Shown: positions 1 to 7,792, counted from the stretch's first letter. The stretch: 9,694 nt of DNA from Frankiaceae bacterium (GCA_030840885.1 JAVEDQ010000364.1:1-9694); one strand, 5' to 3'. Program-made: numbers and translations. The notes: generated from the letters alone by a model not told the origin.

Positions 1-933
1 GAAGGCGACCAACGTCGTCGTCGCGCTGGCGATGACCGGGCAGCCCGCGACGCGCGACGACCGTCCGAACCGGTTGTTCCGGACGGTGACTCCCGCCAGG
101 GAGGGCAGCCCCTTGTTGGTGATGTTCACCGTGCAGCCGCCGCCGTCGGCCCAGTTGCCGGCGAACACCAGATCGTCGACCGGGCCGTGGTCCTGCGTCA
201 CCTGCAGGGCGGAGTTGTGGGCGCCGTACAACGAGTTGCGCAGGAACCGTAGGTGCGAGCCGGACAGGACCTGGATGGCGTCGTTGTGCGTCGGCGTCCC
301 ACCGAGATTGGGGTCCGAGAGGTAGTAGGTCATGTCGTGGATCCACGACTCCGTGACCGCAGCGTCGTCGCCGTAGACCTTGGCGCCGTCGACCGTGCGC
401 GTCACCTCGGAGCGGCGCAGGGTGTAGTTCCACCCCTTGATCCCGTCGATCCAGACGGAGGGGAACTCCGGGGCAAGCAGGGACTCCTCCACGACCAGAT
501 TGGTCGCCGCGGGATCGACGTCGGTGACCAGTCCGATGTTCCCGGTGGCGACACCCCCTCGGATGATCGAGCGCCGGATGGTGACGTCCGGCGCGCGCAC
601 GTCGACGAACCCATGGATATCGGCACGGTCGATCACCGTCCCGGGTTCGGTGATGACGAGGTCGCCGTCCTGACGCCGTAGCGCTGTGCCCGGCGGGACG
701 CCGCTGGTGCCCGGGCCGGGTCGGACACCCGCGTCCGGCCGCGTGGTCGGGTACGGGGCCGCCGGGTCGGGGGCGAGCGTGGTGGAGGGACCGACGCCCG
801 CGCCCGTCAGCTCCCGGCCCGGCTGGGTCGCGAGCGCGGCGACGACGAGCACCCCGGCGAGGGCGACGAGCAGGGCCAGAACACGGCGCGGTTGGGATCG
901 TCCGCCGGTTGCGGTGGGTAGGGGATTTGTCAT
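1..933 (-). CDS. Exported right-handed beta-helix protein, C-terminus beyond the window
   Basis: The frame is open for 311 codons from an ATG at 933-931 to the left edge, so the C-terminus is missing. An AGAGAG stretch lies 4 nt upstream of the ATG and is a weak ribosome binding site. After a basic start with an RR pair (16-17), residues 18-35 form one hydrophobic segment (VLALLVALAGVLVVAALA), which is either a signal peptide or an N-terminal membrane anchor. No lipobox is visible. A Pro/Thr-rich linker (about 48-80) leads into repeated short beta-strand turns typical of parallel beta-helix proteins (about 80-311), with motifs DIHGF, IRRSIIRGG, SVWIDGIKG and TPTHND. This domain aligns without large gaps to the product of 1149-2675, at roughly half identical residues by eye, so the two are paralogs. 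Beta-helix folds are common in polysaccharide lyases, hydrolases and epimerases as well as non-catalytic surface proteins, so the reaction is unknown. A role in surface glycan processing is inferred from context. Confidence 0.85.
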   Translation of the reverse strand, partial: MTNPLPTATGGRSQPRRVLALLVALAGVLVVAALATQPGRELTGAGVGPSTTLAPDPAAPYPTTRPDAGVRPGPGTSGVPPGTALRRQDGDLVITEPGTVIDRADIHGFVDVRAPDVTIRRSIIRGGVATGNIGLVTDVDPAATNLVVEESLLAPEFPSVWIDGIKGWNYTLRRSEVTRTVDGAKVYGDDAAVTESWIHDMTYYLSDPNLGGTPTHNDAIQVLSGSHLRFLRNSLYGAHNSALQVTQDHGPVDDLVFAGNWADGGGCTVNITNKGLPSLAGVTVRNNRFGRSSRVAGCPVIASATTTLVAF

Positions 934-1148
934 GTCTCTCTGCGTCAGCTTAGAACTCGCATCCCCTCACCTGGGCCGCTTCGCGGGATCGGCGGGCGCC
1001 GTCCGCCGCGTGAGCCATTTGGGTGACTCAACGTAATCGGCGTCAAGCCGGAGCGTAACCACCCGATCCCTTATTCACACCGCATCCCGCCCGGAGCGGA
1101 TGACGCAGGCGACGACGTTCGCCCCGACTCCTGACTTGGTGATTCCGC
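934..1148. promoter_or_regulatory. Divergent intergenic region between two beta-helix genes
   Basis: This 215-nt gap separates two divergently transcribed paralogs and must hold both promoters. I found no convincing -35/-10 pair. Visible elements are a TAnnnT hexamer (TAAGCT, minus strand, 952-947), which lies too near the minus-strand ATG to be a comfortable promoter, and an imperfect dyad TTGGGTGACTCAA at 1019-1031 that could be an operator. A more AT-rich patch lies around 1061-1080. All assignments inside the gap are weak; only the divergent arrangement is certain. Confidence 0.4.
1138..1143 (+). promoter_or_regulatory. Ribosome binding site for the malectin/beta-helix gene
   Basis: GGTGAT matches the 3' half of the extended Shine-Dalgarno consensus (GGAGGTGAT) and ends 5 nt before the ATG at 1149. 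No other in-frame start nearby is better placed, so it supports that start. Confidence 0.5.
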
Positions 1149-2675
1149 ATGCTCGAACCCGCGAAGTACCGCACCGTCCGGCGTTCCGTCCTCGGTGGCT
1201 CCGCGCTGGCCAGCACCGTCGCCGTCGCCGTCCTGTCCGGCTGCACGCCCGCCCACGCCGTCGTCGCCCCAGTGCGCATCGGCACCGCCACCGCCGCCGT
1301 GAGCACACCGTCGGGTACCTGGGCCGCGCGGCAGGGTTTCCTGGGAGGCGCTGCCGGCCCGGTCGTGCCGTCGACGACCAACATCGTCGGGACCTCCGAC
1401 GACGCGCTCTACCGGACCTCGCTGGAAGGCGTCACCGCCTTCAGCCGGCCGATCGCCAACGGCACCTACAGCGTGACGTTGAAGTTCAACGAGAACCGCT
1501 GGAGGACCGCCGGCGCCCGTGTCTTCAACGTCTCGGCCGAGGGGCGCGCCGCCTTCGGCGGAGTCGACGTCTTCAAGGCCGCCGGGGCCAACCACGCCTA
1601 CGACAAGGTGTTCACCGTCCAGGTCGCCGACGGCGTCCTGAACCTCGGGTTCACCGCCATCCGGGACAAGCCGACGATCAGCGGCCTGCTCGTCAAGCCC
1701 GCCACCGGATCGACCACCCCGGCCAGCACACCGGCCACCGTGGCCGCACCCGCCACCGCGCCTGCCCCGGCCGACGCGCCTGCCCCGGCCACCCCGGCGG
1801 TCCCGGTCACTGCGCCGGTCCCGGTCACGGCGCCGGTCCCGGTCACGGCGCCGGCCCCGGTCACTGTGCCTGCCCCGGTCACTCCGCCGGTCCCGGTGGT
1901 GCAGCAGCCCGGCCCGTCCAACACCGGCGTGCCGAGCGGCACGGTCCTCACGCAGCACTACGGCAACATCACGGTCACCACTCCGGGCACCGTGCTCGAC
2001 GCCATGGACATCCACGGCTTCGTGGTCATCAAGGCCCCGAACGTCTCGATCCGGCGCTCGATCGTCCGGGGCGGGGTCGCGACCACCAACATGGGCCTGA
2101 TCACCGACTACGGCTACGCGGGCCTCGTGGTCACCGACACCGAGCTGGTCCCGGAGAACCCGTCGGTCTGGATCGACGCCATCAAGGGCAACAACTACAC
2201 CGCAGAGCGCATCGACGCCCACGGCACCGTCGACGCGGTCAAGATCCACGGCGACAACGTGCGGGTGCAGGACTCCTGGCTGCACGACCTGGTGACCTAC
2301 CAGTGCGACCCGAACCTGGCCTGCACCCCGACCCACAACGACGGCGTCCAGATCCTCGGCGGGAGCAACCACCGCATCGTCCACAACACGATCTTCGGCG
2401 GCCGTAACTCCGGCATCCAGGTCACGCAGGACTACGCGGTGACCACCGATGTCGCCGTCACCGACAACTGGATCGACGGCGGTGCCTGCTCGGTCAACCT
2501 GGCCAACAAGCCGCGGGGCGTCATGAGCGGCCTGTCGCTGACGAACAACCGCTTCGGCCACAACACCCGCCTCGCGGGCTGCGCCATCATCGCGAGCTCG
2601 GACACCAGCGCCACTTACGTGGGCAACACCTGGGTCGACACCCACACCCCGGTCGCCGTCAAGAACGGCGGCTGA
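1149..2675 (+). CDS. Secreted malectin-domain / beta-helix protein, probable lipoprotein
   Basis: The product is 508 aa. The N-terminus has twin arginines (11-12), a hydrophobic core and LSGC at 29-32, which fits a lipobox with Cys32 as the acylated residue; cleavage after AHA (37) by signal peptidase I is an alternative. Residues about 42-182 match the malectin family of sugar-binding beta-sandwiches (FLGG, DDALYRTSLEG, NGTYSVTLKF, ISGLLV). Residues about 186-256 are a Pro/Ala/Val/Thr linker with tandem VPVTAP-type hexads. Residues about 260-508 form a right-handed beta-helix domain (DIHGF, IRRSIVRGG, SVWIDAIKG, TPTHND, NNRFG) paralogous to the divergent neighbour at 1-933. Cys386 and Cys392 are absent from that paralog, whereas Cys447 and Cys478 are shared. 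The likely role is a cell-wall-associated glycan binder or glycan-active enzyme. Fold and domains are well supported by motif recognition; catalytic activity is unproven and no catalytic triad is identifiable by eye. Confidence 0.9.
   Translation: MLEPAKYRTVRRSVLGGSALASTVAVAVLSGCTPAHAVVAPVRIGTATAAVSTPSGTWAARQGFLGGAAGPVVPSTTNIVGTSDDALYRTSLEGVTAFSRPIANGTYSVTLKFNENRWRTAGARVFNVSAEGRAAFGGVDVFKAAGANHAYDKVFTVQVADGVLNLGFTAIRDKPTISGLLVKPATGSTTPASTPATVAAPATAPAPADAPAPATPAVPVTAPVPVTAPVPVTAPAPVTVPAPVTPPVPVVQQPGPSNTGVPSGTVLTQHYGNITVTTPGTVLDAMDIHGFVVIKAPNVSIRRSIVRGGVATTNMGLITDYGYAGLVVTDTELVPENPSVWIDAIKGNNYTAERIDAHGTVDAVKIHGDNVRVQDSWLHDLVTYQCDPNLACTPTHNDGVQILGGSNHRIVHNTIFGGRNSGIQVTQDYAVTTDVAVTDNWIDGGACSVNLANKPRGVMSGLSLTNNRFGHNTRLAGCAIIASSDTSATYVGNTWVDTHTPVAVKNGG
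1753..1901 (+). repeat. In-frame 18-nt tandem repeats encoding a VPVTAP linker
   Basis: The clearest run is 1800-1889: five consecutive 18-nt units, the second and third identical (gtcccggtcacggcgccg) and the others with a few substitutions, followed by a partial unit. Looser Pro/Ala units (PAPADA, PAPAT) precede it. The reading frame is kept, giving a flexible proline-rich spacer (about residues 202-251) between the malectin and beta-helix domains. It resembles the Pro/Thr spacers of cell-wall proteins and is prone to copy-number change. Confidence 0.85.
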
Positions 2676-2711
2676 CGCTCACTCCGAGCAGCTGCCCGCA
2701 CCACCTGACAC

Positions 2712-2746
2712 CGGGACCCCGGCCGCCTCGTGCGGCCGGGGTTCCG
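2712..2746 (+). terminator. GC-rich hairpin terminator after the malectin/beta-helix gene
   Basis: Arms 2712-2726 and 2732-2746 pair over 15 bp with one G-U wobble, including a perfect 11-bp core (ACCCCGGCCGC with its complement), and enclose the 5-nt loop CTCGT. The hairpin starts 37 nt after the stop codon. No U-tract follows, which is usual for intrinsic terminators in actinobacteria. Confidence 0.75.
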
Positions 2747-2850
2747 GCGCGTCCGGCTCGGCCCTCCGTCGCAGATGCCACGACAACCGGAGATCCCGTA
2801 AGAATCAGGGCTACCGCACGATTGGCTAGTCCACGAGCACTTCCATGAGC

Positions 2851-2855
2851 AGGAG
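2851..2855 (+). promoter_or_regulatory. Ribosome binding site that selects the GTG start of the methyltransferase
   Basis: AGGAG lies 7 nt before a GTG at 2863. The upstream in-frame ATG at 2845 has no purine-rich site before it, and translation from it would run through this AGGAG. The spacing favours the GTG as the true start. Confidence 0.7.
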
Positions 2856-2862
2856 CCCGCGA

Positions 2863-3747
2863 GTGTCCGTCAAGACGCGCCTGTTGGCCTCGCCGGTCGG
2901 CCAGACCGCGAAGCGCGTGATCGCCGACCAGCAGGCCCGGCGCATCACTTCGAGCGATCCCACCGTGCGGAGCCTGCTCACGGCGCTGCGGGCCGCGGCA
3001 CCCGACGAGGGCCGGTGGGCGGAGCGGATCGAGGTCGAGCGCCGCCGGATGCGCGCGTCCACCGAGCCGGTCGTCGTCGAGATCACCGATCCCGACCGCT
3101 GGCGGACCACCATCGCCCGCTCGCGGGACGCGCATCCGCCCGTCCTGCTCGACGAGTCCCACGTCCAGCGCACGCTCGGCGAGGTCACCCGCGTGACGAG
3201 CAAGCCGCCGCACTGGGGCCGGTTGCTGTTCCGCCTGGTGCACCGCCTCGCGCCGCAGCGATGCCTCGAGCTCGGCACCAGCGTGGGCATCTCCGGCAGC
3301 TACCTCGCCGCAGGCCTGCACACCGTGGGCAGCGGCGGCCGGCTCATCACGCTGGAGGGCCAGGCGAGCTCCGCGGCGCTCGCCACCCGACTGTTCGCCG
3401 AGCTCGGTCTGGACGCGCAGGTCGACGTGCGCACCGGTTGGTTCGACGACACGTTGGAGGGCGCGCTCGCGACCCTGGGCGGCGTCGACCTCGCCTTCAT
3501 CGACGGCCACCACGAGTACCAACCGACCCTGAACTACTTCGCGGCGGTGGAGCCGGTGACCGCCCCGGGCGGCCTGCTCGTCTTCGACGACGTCAGCTAC
3601 TGGGACAAGGGCATGGCCCGCGCATGGGCAGAGGTCCAGCAGCATCCGGCGGTGACGGGCAGCGTCACGATCGGTTCGGTCGGCTTCGCCGTGGTCCGCG
3701 GCACGCCGAGCGGCCACCACCGGATCGCCGGACTCGCGCTGCGCTGA
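2863..3747 (+). CDS. Class I SAM-dependent methyltransferase (Methyltransf_24-like)
   Basis: The product is 294 aa from the GTG, or 300 aa if the ATG at 2845 is used; positions below are for the longer form. The Rossmann-fold SAM site is clear: motif I LELGTSVGISG (141-151), an acidic residue after the next strand (LITLEGQ, Glu171), FIDGHHEY (218-225) after strand 4, and LLVFDDVSYWD (244-254). These DGHH and FDD(V) motifs are typical of the Methyltransf_24 group, which includes O-methyltransferases and polysaccharide-cluster methyltransferases. About 110 N-terminal residues ahead of the catalytic core are charged and helical-looking, without a signal peptide or membrane segment, so the enzyme should be cytoplasmic. 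The gene stands alone on this strand between a strong terminator and a convergent operon. A substrate in the glycan pathway encoded next door is inferred from position only. Confidence 0.85.
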   Translation: MSVKTRLLASPVGQTAKRVIADQQARRITSSDPTVRSLLTALRAAAPDEGRWAERIEVERRRMRASTEPVVVEITDPDRWRTTIARSRDAHPPVLLDESHVQRTLGEVTRVTSKPPHWGRLLFRLVHRLAPQRCLELGTSVGISGSYLAAGLHTVGSGGRLITLEGQASSAALATRLFAELGLDAQVDVRTGWFDDTLEGALATLGGVDLAFIDGHHEYQPTLNYFAAVEPVTAPGGLLVFDDVSYWDKGMARAWAEVQQHPAVTGSVTIGSVGFAVVRGTPSGHHRIAGLALR

Positions 3748-3752
3748 CCAGC

Positions 3753-3770
3753 CGGACCCGGCGCCGTCCG
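3753..3770. terminator. Small hairpin in the convergent gap
   Basis: CGGAC (3753-3757) pairs with GTCCG (3766-3770) around a GC-rich 8-nt loop, inside the 26-nt gap between two convergent stop codons. It could act as a weak bidirectional terminator, but the 5-bp stem is short and could be chance in such GC-rich DNA. Confidence 0.35.
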
Positions 3771-3773
3771 CCC

Positions 3774-4201
3774 TCAGCCGAGGGCCGGGCGCTCGGTCAG
3801 GTTCTCCAGCGCGACCCGCAGGATCGTGCTCGAGGTGTGCGTCGTGTACGGGAAGTAGTGCACGGTGGCCCCGACCTCCGCGAGCCGCGCCTCCAGGCGG
3901 AGGCCCTTTTCCGTGTTCCTCCAGTCGTCGCCCTTGAACAGCACGTGGTAGCCGACGTCCGGCCACATGTCGAACTTGTCGACGTGGGCGTCGAGCACCA
4001 CGCGGTCGACGTGGCGGATGCTCGCGACGATCTCGAACCGCTCGTCGAAGGGGATGACGGGCGGACGGCCCTTGACCCGCTCGACGACGTCGTCGCTGAC
4101 CACGCCCGCGACGAGCTGGTCGCAGTGCTGGGCGGCCCGCCGCAGGATGTTGAGGTGGCCGATGTGGAACATGTCCCATACCCCGGGGACGTAGCCGATC
4201 G

Positions 4202-4205
<4 letters not shown>
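3774..4205 (-). CDS. TagD-like nucleotidyltransferase (phospho-alcohol cytidylyltransferase)
   Basis: The product is 143 aa from a GTG at 4205-4203. That start overlaps the stop of the upstream gene by 4 nt (GTGA), so translation is probably coupled. The protein shows the whole small cytidylyltransferase fold: the nucleotide-binding HIGH motif (14-17) in DMFHIGHLNIL, a VLFKGDDW segment (88-95) equivalent to the conserved GDDW of glycerol-3-phosphate cytidylyltransferase, and THTSSTILR (122-130) in place of the RTEGISTT signature. Family chemistry is CTP plus a phospho-alcohol (glycerol-3-phosphate, phosphoethanolamine or phosphocholine) giving the CDP-alcohol and pyrophosphate. Length fits TagD-type enzymes of about 130 aa. 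Extending the frame upstream gives only Arg/Pro-rich shadow sequence inside the neighbour. The neighbouring CDP-alcohol transferase is the obvious consumer of its product. The alcohol cannot be deduced; an adenylyltransferase role is less likely given that partner. Confidence 0.88.
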
Positions 4206-5034
<829 letters not shown>

Positions 5035-5038
<4 letters not shown>

Positions 5039-6297
5039 CGGACCGCGTGGCCGGCGCGGCCGTCGGTCACCGAGGTGAGGACTTCGCGCAGGTCGATGGC
5101 GTAGCGCTCGACGGAGAAGCGGTCGCGCGCGTCGGCGGCACCGGCTGCCGCGACCGACCGCGCCCTCGGCCACTGGTCGTGGACCCGGGCGAGCGCGCCG
5201 GCCAGGGCCCCGACGTCGCCGGGCGGTACCGACCACCCGTTCCGGCCGTCGTCCACGATCTCGGCCAGCCCCTGCACCGCCGAGACGACGACCGGCCGTC
5301 CGGCCAGCATCGCCTCGACCGCGACGTTGCCGAACGGCTCCTGCTCGCTCGGCACGACGCAGACGTCGGCTCGCTGGAGGAAGGCGGGCACATCGGAGCG
5401 GAATCCGTGCAGCGTGACGGCGTCCTCGAGCTTCTCGTCCGCGATGAGCCGGTCGATCTGGTCGCGGTACCACTCGTAGCCGGTGAAGACGTCGCCGACC
5501 AGGTCGAGGCGGACGTTGCGGCCCTGGCGGCGCAGGGCGGCGATGGCCTCGATCGCGAGATGCGGGGCCTTGCGGGGGCTGAGTCGCCCGACGAAGACCA
5601 CTCGGAGCGGCCCGTCGACCTGCTCCCGGAGCGGCGTGGGCGGACCGCCCGGGACGCCGTTGTAGACGACGGTCGTCCGGGAGGCCAGCGAGGGCAGGTC
5701 GGCGAGCAGGACGTCGCGCGCCGCATTGCTGTTCGTGACCACCGCGTCGGCCAGCAGCAGCGGCGCGGTCAGGGCGCGCCGTACTGCGGTGGGGAGCTGC
5801 TGCTCGGCCTCGTGCACGTGCACCACCGCGGGCACCCGGGCGAGCCGTGCCGCCGGCAGCCAGAACGGTGAGGCCACGGTGTTGACGTAGAGCGCCGGTC
5901 GGCCGAGCGTCCGGAGCAGGCGGGCGAGGCGCGTGACCGCGGGTGCCGCGTGCGCGGTCAGCCGCGCCAGGCCCCCCGGGGTCAGCATCGCCCGGCGCAG
6001 CACCGGCCCGCCTGCGGTGACGACCGGAACGCCGAGGCGGCGAACCTCGGCGGCGAGCGCGCCGTCATCGGGCAGCGCCGCCGTGATGCGGACCGAGTCC
6101 GACCGCGTCGAGGCGAGACCTCCGTCACCAACCGCGTGCTCGTCACGAGAAGGCCCCAGCACCGCGACAGACTGCAGGAACATGCGGTCCGAGCCGTAGA
6201 GGTCGTCGAAGGGGTGCGCGAGCAGCCAGTCGTGGCTGCCGTCGCTTCCGTCGGGTCGGGATGATACCGGAGGGTTTCTTCGCATCTGACGCGTCAT
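5035..6297 (-). CDS. GT4-family glycosyltransferase
   Basis: The product is 420 aa from the ATG at 6297-6295; a second in-frame ATG at 6285-6283 would give 416 aa. GGGGG nine nt upstream of the first ATG makes it slightly preferable. The protein has two Rossmann domains of GT-B type: an N-terminal acceptor domain (about 22-215; LLAHPFDDLYGSDRM, VVHVHEAEQQLP) and a C-terminal donor domain (about 230-412; VVFVGRLSPRKAPH, LHGFRSDVP, and the GT4 signature EQEPFGNVAVEAMLAGRPVV at about 318-337, whose EPFG and E328 region holds the nucleotide-sugar-binding glutamates). No transmembrane segment is seen, so it should be cytoplasmic or membrane-associated. It is first in a three-gene operon with the CDP-alcohol transferase and cytidylyltransferase, which suggests that it builds the glycan or glycolipid modified by them. 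The donor sugar is unknown. Confidence 0.9.
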
Positions 6298-6327
6298 TCT
6301 CGAGTGCCCCCGGACAATTAGGCACGA

Positions 6328-6356
6328 AGTGTAAGGATTGACCGAATGGCTTGCAC
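6328..6356 (-). promoter_or_regulatory. Possible sigma-A-type promoter of the glycosyltransferase operon
   Basis: On the minus strand a -10-like TACACT (6333-6328) lies 17 nt downstream of GTGCAA (6356-6351), a poor (3/6) match to TTGACA. Transcription would start near 6321 and give a leader of about 24 nt before the ATG at 6297. Spacing and the TAnnnT form are reasonable for an actinobacterium, but the -35 is weak. Confidence 0.4.
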
Positions 6357-6455
6357 GTAGCCCGGGCGGGCAAGATCGTAAGGTTCTGAACGCCACTCGG
6401 ACGTGGTGGTGCGGACACCGAACTCTAGCTAGTCCAACGGTCAGGCCCCCGGGCC

Positions 6456-6490
6456 CGATCGTCCGAGGGGTCAACGACCCTGCCCGATCG
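6456..6490 (+). promoter_or_regulatory. Dyad / stem-loop in the leader of the DUF1972 glycosyltransferase
   Basis: GGGTC (6468-6472) and GACCC (6476-6480) form an inner stem around AAC. The flanking CGATCG copies (6456-6461 and 6485-6490) can pair as an outer stem across an asymmetric internal loop. The structure ends 7 nt before the ribosome binding site, so it could act as an RNA leader structure or a DNA operator. Its significance is uncertain. Confidence 0.35.
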
Positions 6491-6497
6491 CGGTAAC

Positions 6498-6502
6498 GGA
6501 GG
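6498..6502 (+). promoter_or_regulatory. Ribosome binding site for the GTG start at 6507
   Basis: GGAGG lies 4 nt before the GTG. Spacing is slightly short, but the resulting N-terminus (MRLTMMGTRG) matches the usual start of this glycosyltransferase family, while the next ATGs (6519, 6522) would remove its first beta strand. Confidence 0.65.
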
Positions 6503-6506
6503 CCCT

Positions 6507-7751
6507 GTGCGGCTCACGATGATGGGCACACGTGGCGTTCCCGCGCGCTATGGCGGCTTCGAGACGGCGGTGGAGGAGATCGGCCGTCGGCTCGTCGACC
6601 GGGGCCACGAGGTCACTGTCTTCTGCCGGCAGCCGGGCGACCCCGAGTACCTTGGGATGCGGCGTGTCGAGCTGCCCGCTCTGCGGTTCCGGGCCGCCGA
6701 GACGCTCTCGCACTCGGTGGCCAGTGCCACGCGCATCGTGCGCGAGGCCAAGCGGGACCCGGCGTCGCGGCCCGACATGGTCTTCCTGTTCAACGCGGCC
6801 AACAGCCCCGTGCTGCCGATGCTGCACCGCGCCGGCATCCCGGTCGCGGTGCACGTCGACGGCCTGGAGTGGCGTCGCGGCAAGTGGAGCGGCATCGGCC
6901 GGCGGTACTACCTCGGCGCCGAGGGCCTGGCCGTCGCCTGGGCCGACGCCCTCATCGCCGACGCGGTCGGTATCGCGGAGTACTACCAGCAGAAGTTCGG
7001 CGTCGAGACCGAGCAGATCGCCTACGGGGCGCCCCTGCTGGGCTCACCGAGCCGGGCCCGGCTCGCCGAGCTCGGTCTCGAGAGCGACGGCTACCACCTG
7101 GTCGTGGCCCGGACCGAGCCGGAGAACAACGTCGACCTCATCGTGGCCGGCTACCAGAGCAGCGCATGCCGGCTCCCGCTCGTCATCGTCGGCGGGACCG
7201 CCTACGAGACCGAGTACCAGCGTGATCTCGCGACCCGGATCTCCTCCGACGACCGCATCCGACAGCTCGGACCGATCTACGACCAGGACCTGCTCGACAC
7301 GCTCTACGCCGGCTCGCGTACCTACGTGCACGGCCACACCGTCGGCGGGACGAACCCGTCGCTGCTCCGCGCGCTCGGCGCGGGGTCCTGCGTGCTCGCC
7401 ACCGGCAACACCTTCAACGCCGAGGTCCTCGGCGGTGCCGGCCTGCTGTTCGACACTGTGGCCGAGCTGCGGACACTGCTCGTCGCGGCCGAGCGGGACC
7501 CGTTGCTGAACGCGCGCGTCCGCAACGCCTGCCGGGATCGTGCCGCTGCCTACAGCTGGGACGACGTGTCCGACCGCTACGAAGAGTTGGCGAAACGCCT
7601 TGCCGACGGGTGGCGCCGCGGACGCCAAGAGCTGCGTCCGGCGCTGCGTACCGCGATGCGGGTCAACGACGAAGCGGTGCCCCGGCAGGCGCCCCTCCCC
7701 TTTCCCCAACCCGTGCAGCAGCTCGACGACGGCGACGCGAGCGTCGCCTGA
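6507..7751 (+). CDS. DUF1972-type glycosyltransferase (rhamnosyltransferase-like)
   Basis: The product is 414 aa from a GTG. The N-terminal DUF1972 signature is very clear: GTRGVPARYGGFETAVEEI (7-25), then HVDGLEWRRGKWSG (116-129), a YYLGAEG segment and the ADALIADAVGIAEYY stretch (146-160). The C-terminal GT-B donor domain (about 195-365) has ARTEPENNVDLIV (201-213) and HGHTVGGTNPSLLRALGAG (275-293), the usual nucleotide-sugar site of this group. Characterised relatives include capsule rhamnosyltransferases such as pneumococcal Cps2T, so transfer of a rhamnose-type sugar to a lipid-linked acceptor is plausible but not shown. A C-terminal tail of about 45 residues (370-414) is charged and Pro/Gln-rich and looks disordered. 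No signal peptide or membrane helix is present. The gene is divergent from the other glycosyltransferase operon and probably belongs to the same surface-polysaccharide system. Confidence 0.9.
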   Translation: MRLTMMGTRGVPARYGGFETAVEEIGRRLVDRGHEVTVFCRQPGDPEYLGMRRVELPALRFRAAETLSHSVASATRIVREAKRDPASRPDMVFLFNAANSPVLPMLHRAGIPVAVHVDGLEWRRGKWSGIGRRYYLGAEGLAVAWADALIADAVGIAEYYQQKFGVETEQIAYGAPLLGSPSRARLAELGLESDGYHLVVARTEPENNVDLIVAGYQSSACRLPLVIVGGTAYETEYQRDLATRISSDDRIRQLGPIYDQDLLDTLYAGSRTYVHGHTVGGTNPSLLRALGAGSCVLATGNTFNAEVLGGAGLLFDTVAELRTLLVAAERDPLLNARVRNACRDRAAAYSWDDVSDRYEELAKRLADGWRRGRQELRPALRTAMRVNDEAVPRQAPLPFPQPVQQLDDGDASVA

Positions 7752-7792
7752 CGCATTGACCACAACCCGTACCGCGCTCGGCGACACATCGT

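Noticed and set aside
1753..1901. Possible CRISPR-like repeat array
   Set aside because: Units are contiguous, in frame and without spacers, and they encode a proline-rich linker.
1100..2407. 435-codon plus-strand frame within the malectin/beta-helix gene
   Set aside because: Its composition is dominated by Arg, His, Pro and Gly, as expected for a shifted frame of GC-rich coding DNA. The overlapping frame carries the clear signal peptide and malectin/beta-helix motifs.
1071..2645. 524-codon open frame antisense to the malectin/beta-helix gene
   Set aside because: It is rich in Arg, Gly, Asp and Val with repetitive RDRRRDRDRR-type sequence and no recognisable domain. Its openness follows from the strong GC bias of the real gene on the other strand.
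5039..5473. N-terminal extension of the CDP-alcohol transferase frame
   Set aside because: The extra 145 codons are low-complexity Arg/Gly/Pro sequence overlapping the 3' end of the glycosyltransferase gene. The ATGA overlap gives a better start.
6298..6474. N-terminal extension of the GT4 glycosyltransferase to an upstream ATG
   Set aside because: The added residues show no homology and cover the probable promoter region. GT4 enzymes normally begin shortly before the first beta strand, seen here at about residue 24.
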